Below are positions 1 to 5,718 of a stretch of DNA of 22,565 nucleotides, one piece after another. The position numbers were made by a program, and so were the translations under genes. Numbering within the stretch: position 1 is the stretch's first letter; every line of letters starts with the position of its first letter. The DNA lies in IMG/VR virus record IMGVR_UViG_3300020165_001212, positions 1 to 22,565 of that record; one strand, written 5' to 3'. The notes under the pieces were generated by a model, which saw nothing but the letters and a program-made list of their open reading frames with translations, made no database searches and was not told where the DNA came from. Source of the stretch: a virus.

Positions 1-42
1 ATCTGCATAATGAAAAACTTTTGTAAAAATCTAAAAAACCGA

Positions 43-71
43 TTGACAAAATGCGATTCGTAGACTATAAT
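43..71 (+). promoter_or_regulatory. Sigma-70 consensus promoter
   Basis: TTGACA (43-48) and TATAAT (66-71) match the bacterial housekeeping consensus exactly, with the ideal 17-bp spacer. Transcription should start near 78, about 40 bases before the first gene at 118. Such a promoter would be read by unmodified host RNA polymerase, which suggests early expression of the small operon that includes the single-stranded DNA binding protein. Confidence 0.85.
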
Positions 72-117
72 ATAGTAAACCACAACGCAAACCAAAACAA
101 CTCAACAGGAGTAAAAA

Positions 118-300
118 ATGACTACACTTACAGAAATGGCAAATGCCCATCTTATGAATGTTCAAAGAGAGATTCAAAATCTAACATTGAGGAAAGCAGA
201 AATTGAAGAAGAAATCAAAAAACTACAGGATTATTTAGTTGAAGGCTCATCGGCCTTAAGAAATGACAATGTTCAGCCAAGTGCTGAGGAAGAAAGTTAA
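118..300 (+). CDS. Small coiled-coil protein, unknown function
   Basis: A 60-aa protein that I do not recognise. Residues about 12-40 form one charged amphipathic helix rich in Glu, Lys, Leu and Ile with heptad-like spacing, so a short coiled coil and self-association are likely. The tail (about 43-60) is polar, acidic and probably disordered. There is no signal peptide, membrane segment or cysteine. The start is supported by AGGAG at 107-111, six bases before ATG, and by the perfect promoter upstream. It is the first gene of a three-gene operon ending with ssb, so it is likely made early and in quantity. It could be a small host-takeover or DNA-associated factor, but nothing in the sequence shows this. 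Confidence 0.75.
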   Translation: MTTLTEMANAHLMNVQREIQNLTLRKAEIEEEIKKLQDYLVEGSSALRNDNVQPSAEEES

Positions 301-324
301 TTTAACAAGTATTGGAGAGATTAA

Positions 325-636
325 ATGGAAAGTAAAGAGTTTTACACGGCACTCACACGATTGCCAAACAGCTATTTTAACACGGAGGGTGAACTTACTG
401 GTTCAATCGCTGGCGGTCAGTACCGTGGTGAATCAGTAAACCCAGTAACCGCAGTTGCATACAAAGCTACTGGTACTGTTTACGGAACCAACAAGCGAGG
501 AACTTTGCAGGCTGGTAGAGCCTTGGGTTTGAACAAAAACTTTACTGAAACAGCTTACAACGCAATCACGGGCGGTTCGAATCGTGGTAACACACAAGTA
601 GTACGTGGAAAAATTAGATCAGCATTAGGAGTTTAA
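325..636 (+). CDS. Glycine-rich hypothetical protein
   Basis: A 103-aa protein of unknown function. It is rich in Gly, Thr, Asn, Ala and Arg, poor in acidic residues and so basic overall, without cysteines, membrane segments or a signal peptide. Residues about 25-65 have a Gly/Thr/Val/Tyr-rich composition that resembles small beta-structured virion or nucleic-acid-associated proteins. The C-terminal part (about 66-103) has two basic stretches that could bind nucleic acid. GGAGAG lies just before ATG. It sits 24 bases after the coiled-coil gene and 2 bases before ssb, so it is co-transcribed with them. The composition is reminiscent of the glycine-rich protein at 4153-4848, but I see no clear alignment between the two. 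Confidence 0.75.
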   Translation: MESKEFYTALTRLPNSYFNTEGELTGSIAGGQYRGESVNPVTAVAYKATGTVYGTNKRGTLQAGRALGLNKNFTETAYNAITGGSNRGNTQVVRGKIRSALGV

Positions 637-638
637 AA

Positions 639-980
639 ATGGATAGTAATTGTTGGGTTGGTGTAGGTCGTCTAACTAAAGATGCCGAGTTCTCTACCAC
701 TAAAAAGGGAACATCAATGAGTAAGTTTCGTATGGCTGTCAACGACAGGCGAAACGATAAAACTCTCTTTATTAATGTGTTGTGCTTTGGTAAAATGGCA
801 GAAAGCCTTCAGCCTAAACTTGTAAAAGGGCGAGAAGCGTCAATCCAAGGCAAATTAAACATTGATGACTACGAAGATGAGAACCAAAACAAAAGAAGTT
901 CCGTCTGCATTATGGCAGATGAAATTTCCCTTGGTCTTGATCCAGCAAATATCGCTCCAAGAGTGCAATCTGATTCGTAA
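639..980 (+). CDS. ssb: Single-stranded DNA binding protein (OB fold)
   Basis: A 113-aa SSB-family protein that would coat single-stranded DNA during phage replication, recombination and repair. The N-terminal segment (about 5-20) with the pattern GRLTKDAEF, the central FINVLCFGKMAE segment (about 44-55) and the later KGREASIQGKL segment (about 62-72) follow the bacterial SSB OB-fold order. It is shorter than cellular SSB (about 170-180 aa): it lacks the long disordered linker and the acidic DDDIPF-type tip that recruits host repair proteins. It may therefore act without host partners or use phage ones. AGGAG at 627-631 precedes the ATG. It is the last gene before a structured non-coding stretch and a terminator. 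Confidence 0.9.
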   Translation: MDSNCWVGVGRLTKDAEFSTTKKGTSMSKFRMAVNDRRNDKTLFINVLCFGKMAESLQPKLVKGREASIQGKLNIDDYEDENQNKRSSVCIMADEISLGLDPANIAPRVQSDS

Positions 981-1070
981 TATGGTTCGGTATGTTGCTC
1001 CCGAATGGGAATCGAACCGATAGTCTTGGCAACCGTTAGGTTAAAACACGGGAGACACGCTGAGACTATA
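981..1070. other. Highly foldable non-coding region, possible structured RNA or tRNA remnant
   Basis: Ninety bases between ssb and its terminator contain no gene but many complementary segments: GGTTCG (984-989) with CGAACC (1013-1018), TCCC (999-1002) with GGGA (1007-1010), CTCCCG (998-1003) with CGGGAG (1049-1054), GTTGC (994-998) with GCAAC (1029-1033), AACC (1031-1034) with GGTT (1039-1042), and TAGTCT (1021-1026) with AGACTA (1063-1068). Several exclude each other, so alternative folds exist. Read on the minus strand it has a tRNA-like T-loop (GGTTCGATTCC, about 1018-1008) and a near-complete acceptor pairing. Only about 58 nt lie between the acceptor ends, and I could not build D and anticodon arms. 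It could be a 3'-UTR structure, a small RNA or a decayed tRNA. Confidence 0.4.
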
Positions 1071-1105
1071 CCCCGCCGAGAACTGGGACTTGGCGGGGTT
1101 TTTTT
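1071..1105 (+). terminator. Rho-independent terminator after ssb operon
   Basis: CCCCGCCGAG (1071-1080) pairs with CTTGGCGGGG (1089-1098) through ten base pairs, one of them a G-T wobble, around an eight-base loop. A run of seven T follows directly (1099-1105). It separates the ssb unit from the promoter at 1126. Confidence 0.9.
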
Positions 1106-1125
1106 CTGTACTTATTTAAACCCGC

Positions 1126-1154
1126 TTGACAAATAGCAAAACGTACTGTATAAT
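1126..1154 (+). promoter_or_regulatory. Sigma-70 consensus promoter
   Basis: TTGACA (1126-1131) and TATAAT (1149-1154) with a 17-bp spacer are again a perfect consensus pair, 20 bp beyond the terminator. The expected transcription start is about 1161, which leaves only about 7 nt before the first in-frame ATG at 1168. The long open frame that seems to begin with TTG at 1126 is an artefact of the -35 box. Confidence 0.85.
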
Positions 1155-1167
1155 AGAGATTAACGAT

Positions 1168-1653
1168 ATGTATGAACCAGCGACCGTAGATTTTTTATCA
1201 CAACTTTTAGCTATTTTCTTTGGCACTGTGTTTTCAGTATCATTCCTTATAGGCTCTATGGAACCAAGGACACGGGAAAAGCCAAGAGCCAGAGAAACCT
1301 TATCATCATATTTCCAAGATGAGCAGGATGTTTATGCTATTCTGTCTGGAGACGAGGAATATTTAGCAGCGCACGTTACGTTAAAACAAGAGCCTGTTGC
1401 CAGAACTGTCGCCAAGCCTAAGCCTAAACCCAAACCTAAGCCTGTCGCCAGAACTGTCGCCAAACCAAAACCAAAACCAAAACCCAAGGCTACAAAGCCC
1501 TCGCAAACTAGCTTTGGTGCAGACTGCGCTTCGTCTTTAGTAGCTTTAGGTTATAAGAAATTAGAAGCAAAGAAACTGACCGACGAAATACTTTCGAGAG
1601 ACGCTAATATCAAAGACATTGATTCATTTATCAAAGAGGCTTTTAAAAAATGA
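1168..1653 (+). CDS. Predicted membrane-anchored protein with Pro/Lys repeats and RuvA-C-terminal-like domain
   Basis: A 161-aa protein with three visible parts. Residues about 8-29 are a strongly hydrophobic helix. The arginine-rich segment after it (34-42) predicts, by the positive-inside rule, that the C-terminal part faces the cytoplasm. Residues 76-107 are two identical 16-residue repeats (PVARTVAKPKPKPKPK), a stiff extended linker. Residues about 117-160 resemble the small helical C-terminal domain of RuvA and UBA-like folds (pattern SSLVALGYKKLEAKKL). The gene overlaps the glycosyltransferase start by ATGA. The start is uncertain: ATG 1168 lies only about 7 nt after the predicted transcription start and has no good ribosome binding site. 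ATG 1258 has a better leader but would lose the membrane segment. The function is unknown; tethering DNA or a protein partner to the membrane is an inference. Confidence 0.7.
   Translation: MYEPATVDFLSQLLAIFFGTVFSVSFLIGSMEPRTREKPRARETLSSYFQDEQDVYAILSGDEEYLAAHVTLKQEPVARTVAKPKPKPKPKPVARTVAKPKPKPKPKATKPSQTSFGADCASSLVALGYKKLEAKKLTDEILSRDANIKDIDSFIKEAFKK
1393..1488 (+). repeat. Tandem 48-bp coding repeat (2 copies)
   Basis: Copies 1393-1440 and 1441-1488 encode exactly the same 16 residues. The DNA copies differ at seven third-codon positions, all synonymous. The duplication is therefore not recent, and the protein sequence has been kept. Confidence 0.9.
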
Positions 1654-2732
1654 AAATTAACCTACAAGCTCCAATCAATCAGCTTGGCTACGGCATAGCT
1701 GGATTAAACATACTAAAAGCATTACAGGATAAAGCAGAAGTTTCTCTGTTTACTATTGGGCAACCACAAGTTACCAATCAGGCAGACGCAGATGCGGTCA
1801 GAAAAGGGATGGAGACTGCTCAGACGTTTGACCCAAACGCACCCTGTATTAAAATCTGGCATCAGAACCAGATGGCAGAACGCATAGGGTCAGGTAAATT
1901 CATTGGCTTTCCTATCTTTGAGTTGGATACGTTTAGCGATTTGGAGAAGCATCACCTACTAGCCTGCGATGAGTTGATGGTTTGTTCGCAATGGGCAAGG
2001 AGGGTTGTTACTGGTAATAATTTTGGATACTACAAGGCAGATGGTCGTCCTAAACTTCCTCCAAAAACTCACGTTGTACCCCTTGGTGTAGACACAGAAC
2101 TATTCCCGCCAGCACCAGTAAGACAAGATGACAAAACAATCTTCTTTAACTGTGGCAAGTGGGAAGTCCGTAAGGGTCACGATATTCTCATTAAAGCATT
2201 TAAGAAAGTTCTTGAACACGATGCTCGCGCAGAGTTGTGGATGATGTGCAGCAATCCATTTAACACCCGCATGGAAGATGCACGATGGAAAAAGCTATAC
2301 AAGTTTCCAAAAGTAAGTATTATTCCACGAGCTGAGACACAGCAAGATGTGTATAATATCATGTCAGAAGTTGATTGTGGAGTCTTTCCTTCTCGTGGAG
2401 AAGGCTGGAATCTGGAACTCTTGGAGATGATGTCTTGCGGAAAGCATGTAATAGCCACAGATTATTCTGCACATACTGAATTTTGCACTAAAGAAAACGC
2501 ACAATTATTGCCGATAGATGGTGTAGAGCCAGCGTTTGATGGCAAATGGTTCTTCAATCAAGGTAATTGGGCAAAGATTACAGAGAAAGAAGTGGACGCA
2601 CTGTCTGACCTAATGATTTCATTTATTAACAATAAAAAAGGCAAGATTAATAAATCTGGAATTGAAACAGCTTCAAAATATAACTGGGAAAACACAGCGA
2701 AAGAAATAATAAAATGTTTGAACCAATCGTAA
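1650..2732 (+). CDS. GT-B glycosyltransferase (GT4-like)
   Basis: A 360-aa retaining glycosyltransferase-like protein that would transfer a sugar from a nucleotide-sugar donor; the acceptor is unknown. The C-terminal Rossmann half starts near 163 with a donor-binding motif around 167-178 (FNCGKWEVRKGHD). It contains the hallmark E-x7-E pair at E251 and E259 in the segment SRGEGWNLELLEMMSCG, followed by the GKHVIATDYSAHTE segment. The length is typical of single-enzyme GT4 proteins. It starts with ATG overlapping the stop of the membrane protein (ATGA), so the two are translationally coupled. Possible roles are modification of phage DNA bases, of virion proteins or of the host surface. No base-modification gene is nearby to favour the first. 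Confidence 0.88.
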   Translation: MKINLQAPINQLGYGIAGLNILKALQDKAEVSLFTIGQPQVTNQADADAVRKGMETAQTFDPNAPCIKIWHQNQMAERIGSGKFIGFPIFELDTFSDLEKHHLLACDELMVCSQWARRVVTGNNFGYYKADGRPKLPPKTHVVPLGVDTELFPPAPVRQDDKTIFFNCGKWEVRKGHDILIKAFKKVLEHDARAELWMMCSNPFNTRMEDARWKKLYKFPKVSIIPRAETQQDVYNIMSEVDCGVFPSRGEGWNLELLEMMSCGKHVIATDYSAHTEFCTKENAQLLPIDGVEPAFDGKWFFNQGNWAKITEKEVDALSDLMISFINNKKGKINKSGIETASKYNWENTAKEIIKCLNQS

Positions 2733-3058
2733 CATCTAGCATTACATTCACAATGACTAACGAGGGCGACCTGTTTATAGATATAGACATTGAAGATTAT
2801 AGAGACGAATCAATAAAGTCTTTCGCTAAATTAGTAAGCGCGTTAGGAACCGTACAGCTACAATTAGAAACGGCTCAGATAGCATCTAGCGGAATATCAG
2901 AAGCTATGCCTGAACAACTGGAGCTTTTTATATCAGAAATAACTAGAAGAGCAACTAAAGCATTAGAAGAATCAGAAATTGAAATTGATGAGGAAATAGA
3001 GGATAAACCAGATGGGGAAGACGACAGACCTTGTATTAGACCTTCAGACCTACTATAG
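2714..3058 (+). CDS. Acidic hypothetical protein
   Basis: A 114-aa protein that I do not recognise. Residues about 1-28 look beta-rich, 33-88 largely helical, and the C-terminal 25 residues are very acidic (EIDEEIEDKPDGEDD) and probably flexible. There is one cysteine and no membrane segment. The gene overlaps the end of the glycosyltransferase by 19 bases and has only a weak purine-rich ribosome site, so translation probably depends on coupling. Acidic phage proteins of this size can be DNA mimics or small inhibitors, but there is no direct evidence for that here. Confidence 0.65.
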   Translation: MFEPIVTSSITFTMTNEGDLFIDIDIEDYRDESIKSFAKLVSALGTVQLQLETAQIASSGISEAMPEQLELFISEITRRATKALEESEIEIDEEIEDKPDGEDDRPCIRPSDLL

Positions 3059-3073
3059 TAGAGGAGAATCTAC
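3058..3073 (+). promoter_or_regulatory. Hairpin presenting the ribosome binding site
   Basis: GTAGA (3058-3062) and TCTAC (3069-3073) form a five-base-pair stem. The six-base loop GGAGAA holds the Shine-Dalgarno sequence of the gene at 3076. The stem also brings the site to the start codon, only two bases downstream. A protein binding this stem-loop would repress translation. Confidence 0.5.
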
Positions 3074-3075
3074 CC

Positions 3076-3510
3076 ATGAAAAAATCACAAAAAATCGGAT
3101 GGCAAAAGTATGAAGATGTTTTAGAAAGTCAAATTAATAACTCTTTAGCTGAACAGCTTTACGAGAATGTTCTAAGAAATATGGAAAAATATCAGGAAGT
3201 TGAAGACCTAGATATAGAAAAGGATTACAATTATTCGCACGCAGATGACACGACTCAAGAATTTACTCAAGTAACATTAGATAAAGAGTTTTCAAAAGAA
3301 ATATTAATGGCAACCAACTACGAATGTTGGATGGGTCATTGTAACTTTAACATAACACCACAAATTAAAAAGAGCCTAGATGACATAGACGGTGTAGAAA
3401 TACTAAAGGTATGTACAAGATATAGATTTTTTGTAGGTATTGGCAGAATGTTCGACTTTGCTGATGTCAGAAAAGCGATAGAAGAAAAATTAATTATTCA
3501 AGTAACTTAA
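3076..3510 (+). CDS. Conserved-looking hypothetical phage protein
   Basis: A 144-aa protein. The N-terminal 40 residues are helical and polar, 40-65 are acidic, and about 75-140 form a compact mixed domain with two cysteines near NYECWMGHCNF (80-90) and an aromatic RYRFFVGIGRMFDF segment (114-127). The second half gives an impression of similarity to unnamed proteins of T4-like phages, from memory and without an alignment. The start is fixed by GGAG in the hairpin loop just upstream. It lies between an acidic unknown protein and the sigma factor. The function is unknown. Confidence 0.7.
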   Translation: MKKSQKIGWQKYEDVLESQINNSLAEQLYENVLRNMEKYQEVEDLDIEKDYNYSHADDTTQEFTQVTLDKEFSKEILMATNYECWMGHCNFNITPQIKKSLDDIDGVEILKVCTRYRFFVGIGRMFDFADVRKAIEEKLIIQVT

Positions 3511-3523
3511 CAGGAGATTAAAC

Positions 3524-4078
3524 ATGACAAACATTGAGAAACAAAGCATTGAAGAGATAACAAAGTCAGAATCTTTTTTGAAAATAGCAGAATCTAAAAA
3601 TTTATCCAGTAAGGATATATTTAAAATTCTTAAGAAAGCGTCCTATTCATTTAGGTTTAGCCTCACAAAAGACGAAATGATAACGTGTTCTATTAATGCG
3701 TTGTGGAAGGCCGTGGAAAGATACTCTAATGATTCAAACTGCAAATTTACCACCTATTTATACAAAGGTGTAGTAATGGAGTGTTTGACTCAAAAAAAGT
3801 TTAACTCTGAAAAAAGCTCTAAGGGTGTTAAAACTTACGCTAACTCTTCAAGCGTCTTTAGTCTTATCGAAGACTCGAAAAATACCTTCGAACCAATAGA
3901 TATGCTTGATGAAATTAACTTTGCTTGCGAAGACCCCAGCTTGATTTTGGATAGATTCTACAAAAACTTGTCAATTAAAGAGATTGCAAAAGATAGGGGA
4001 GTTTGTGGGGAAAGTATCAGAATTAAAATTAAGAAAAATCTAAAAAACCTCAAACATGCACTTGAAAAAAGTGTATAA
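3524..4078 (+). CDS. Sigma-70-family RNA polymerase sigma factor
   Basis: A 184-aa protein that would bind host core RNA polymerase and direct it to phage promoters. Residues about 48-92 match sigma region 2: helix, then ALWKAVERYSNDSNCKFTTYLYKG-type sequence, the segment that binds core enzyme and the -10 element. Residues about 138-180 resemble region 4, with a helix-turn-helix (LSIKEIAKDRGVCGESIRIKI) that would contact a -35-like element. It lacks regions 1 and 3, as in ECF and phage sigma factors such as those of SPO1. T4 gp55 has a comparable region 2 but no such C-terminal helix-turn-helix. AGGAG precedes the ATG. The next gene is a possible virion protein, which fits a middle or late switch role. 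Confidence 0.8.
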   Translation: MTNIEKQSIEEITKSESFLKIAESKNLSSKDIFKILKKASYSFRFSLTKDEMITCSINALWKAVERYSNDSNCKFTTYLYKGVVMECLTQKKFNSEKSSKGVKTYANSSSVFSLIEDSKNTFEPIDMLDEINFACEDPSLILDRFYKNLSIKEIAKDRGVCGESIRIKIKKNLKNLKHALEKSV

Positions 4079-4152
4079 TACTATTAGGATAATAGGATTA
4101 TTTACGGAAATGGAAAACTACATTTTTTTTGGTCTCAATTGGAGATAATTAC

Positions 4153-4848
4153 ATGTCATACGGAAGTAGTTTTTTACAGGGTACAAAGGGCGGCACTTAC
4201 GCTGCTGGTTGGAGAATTGGCACAAGTGGCGTCGTAGATGGTGGCACTATAGTCAAGGCAGGTAATAAGGCTTCTGATAGCCCAATTACCAACAGTGTTG
4301 GTGTTAGTGAGTTGGCCGACAATCTTGGTGAAAGAAACATCGGTTCTAAAGTTTTGGTTCATTCTGGAAGTGGTGCAGCCACTACTGATAGAGCAGGTGT
4401 CATGGAAGCAAGAGGCAACGGAGTCGGAACCATTGCTTTCACACCCGATCCAAGCGATAGAACAGCGTCTGCTCCACAATTTGTTATGAGAGGCGTATCT
4501 ACAACCCTAAATGGCTCTGCTAATACCACAATTTTGAGCAGAGGAACCGTTGGTGATGGTAGATATGGTAATCTTCATAGCACTATCACCGATAGAAAAA
4601 TTGGATCGAAAGCCGATGAAGCGTTTGACATCATGGCACGACCAAGCACTCAGATCGTTCCGGGTAGAACTAAAGGTACTGGAGCCGGTGATGCAAACCT
4701 TTATGAGAATCCGGCAGACGGATCTGTCGCTGTAGCCAGCGAAATTTTCCCATCTCGTTCAGTTCCGGGTGAATTGACGTACCACTTTGGTGCGCAAGGC
4801 AAACCTACCACTGACGAGTACAAAGCTAAAGATACGCACGAATCGTAA
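4153..4848 (+). CDS. Glycine-rich possible virion protein
   Basis: A 231-aa protein rich in Gly, Thr, Ser, Ala and Asn, without cysteines, membrane segments or a signal peptide. The composition and Gly/Thr/Val-rich stretches throughout suggest a beta-structured head-decoration or other virion protein; no family motif is recognisable, so this rests on composition only. The start is ATG 4153, eight bases after GGAG (4141-4144); the upstream in-frame TTG at 4129 has no ribosome site. Eight T residues (4122-4129) and two TAGGAT repeats lie upstream. It follows the sigma gene and is closed by a terminator at 4866, so it may be the main product of its transcript. Confidence 0.7.
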   Translation: MSYGSSFLQGTKGGTYAAGWRIGTSGVVDGGTIVKAGNKASDSPITNSVGVSELADNLGERNIGSKVLVHSGSGAATTDRAGVMEARGNGVGTIAFTPDPSDRTASAPQFVMRGVSTTLNGSANTTILSRGTVGDGRYGNLHSTITDRKIGSKADEAFDIMARPSTQIVPGRTKGTGAGDANLYENPADGSVAVASEIFPSRSVPGELTYHFGAQGKPTTDEYKAKDTHES

Positions 4849-4865
4849 ATTTAAGTTTTAAAATT

Positions 4866-4900
4866 GTTCCTCTCTCGTTTTCGGGGGAGGAACTTTTATT
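4866..4900 (+). terminator. Rho-independent terminator
   Basis: GTTCCTCTCTC (4866-4876) pairs with GGGGGAGGAAC (4883-4893) through eleven pairs including two G-T wobbles around the loop GTTTTC, followed by TTTTATTT. It ends the unit that includes the glycine-rich protein and lies just before the cassette at 4915. Confidence 0.85.
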
Positions 4901-4914
4901 TGGGAGGTTTCGCA

Positions 4915-5493
4915 ATGTTTGATGCTGAGACAATCACTTTCGCAACAGCAATAGCGGGAGCCGTAGTTTCATCTGGAGCTTTTATGTGGAAGAAACTAGT
5001 ACAGCCTGCTATTAAATTTTTAGAAGATCAAGAGGACTTAAAAAAGTCGATACAAACAATTAAGAGTGAGGTAACACCTAACGGTGGCGGGTCAATGAAA
5101 GATGCCTTAAATAGCTTAAGGCAAACCTGCGGAAATATAGAAAGAAATCAGAAAGTTTTAGATCAAAGGTCTAAAGCTGCCCTACATTACCACGACAGAG
5201 CATTATTCGAAATAGATAGTAGCGGAAGGTTGTCTTGGTTTAATGACCAATTTGAGGTAATAACAAAAGGCTCTGATAGCCCCAAAAAGGGGTTCGATTG
5301 GGTGAACATTGTAGACGAGTGCGGCAGAGATGATTTCGTAAAAGAAATAGCGTCTTGTTTAGAAATGAACAGGAAAATAGATATAGTTACAAAGTCTGTT
5401 GCTGAACACAATGTACACTTTTTAGGTTATCCGTACAGGATTACGGAGAATGAACATGAGGGATTTTTAATTCATCTTTACAAGGAGAACTAA
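4915..5493 (+). CDS. Membrane-anchored PAS-domain protein
   Basis: A 192-aa protein. Residues 6-24 form an N-terminal membrane helix; residues 36-90 are a coiled-coil-like stalk that includes an NGGGSMKDAL segment (56-65), a motif I associate with small phage membrane proteins near holins. Residues about 95-190 look like a PAS domain: ALFEIDSSGRLSWFND start, a WVNIVDECGRDDF middle and a terminal pair of beta strands. PAS domains bind ligands or mediate protein contacts in sensors. No kinase, cyclase or other output domain follows. The start is ATG 4915, seven bases after GGGAGG (4902-4907), rather than the upstream TTG inside the terminator. The next gene, two bases away, encodes a holin-like protein, so it may tune lysis timing (inference). 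Confidence 0.75.
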   Translation: MFDAETITFATAIAGAVVSSGAFMWKKLVQPAIKFLEDQEDLKKSIQTIKSEVTPNGGGSMKDALNSLRQTCGNIERNQKVLDQRSKAALHYHDRALFEIDSSGRLSWFNDQFEVITKGSDSPKKGFDWVNIVDECGRDDFVKEIASCLEMNRKIDIVTKSVAEHNVHFLGYPYRITENEHEGFLIHLYKEN

Positions 5494-5494
5494 T

Positions 5495-5716
5495 ATGGGT
5501 TCTAAAAAATTTACTTTGAACTGGTCTGACTTTACAAGTATTGGAAAAAATGCAGTTCTAGTAGGTGGAGCAGCGGCTCTTACTTATGTTGCTGGAAACT
5601 TAGATCAAATTGATCTAGGATCTTTGGGCGCATTGCTAGTACCTATCGTCGCTGTTGGATTAGACACCGCTATCAAGTGGTTGAAAGACAACAAAGATGT
5701 AGAAGAAAAGGAATAG
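5495..5716 (+). CDS. Holin-like two-helix membrane protein
   Basis: A 73-aa protein with two hydrophobic segments (about 18-36 and 42-60) separated by a short acidic turn, a basic N-terminus and a highly charged C-terminus (KDNKDVEEKE). This is the shape of class II holins, which assemble in the inner membrane and trigger lysis. AAGGAG precedes the ATG. It sits directly between the PAS protein and a cysteine peptidase, a position where phages usually place holin before endolysin. The call rests on topology and location because holins share little sequence. Confidence 0.7.
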   Translation: MGSKKFTLNWSDFTSIGKNAVLVGGAAALTYVAGNLDQIDLGSLGALLVPIVAVGLDTAIKWLKDNKDVEEKE

Positions 5717-5718
5717 AC

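Noticed and set aside
981-1054. A tRNA gene on the minus strand
   Set aside because: T-loop and acceptor-like pairing are present, but only about 58 nt separate the acceptor ends. The T stem and acceptor have mismatches, and no anticodon arm with a 5-bp stem and 7-nt loop can be drawn.
1126-1167. Translation start at TTG 1126
   Set aside because: The TTG is part of the -35 box of a perfect promoter, so it lies upstream of the predicted transcript start.
4074-4079. Sigma-70 promoter at the end of the sigma gene
   Set aside because: TATAAT is present, but there is no -35 box at 16-18 bp; the only TTGAAA is six bases away. It may still be a phage-specific element.
4129-4152. TTG start for the glycine-rich protein
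   Set aside because: It has no ribosome site; GGAG at 4141-4144 fits ATG 4153.
4864-4914. TTG start for the PAS protein
   Set aside because: It lies at the foot of a terminator hairpin; GGGAGG at 4902-4907 fits ATG 4915.
5677-5718. Longer N-terminus of the cysteine peptidase
   Set aside because: It would start inside the holin gene without a ribosome site; AAAAGGA before ATG 5719 is better.
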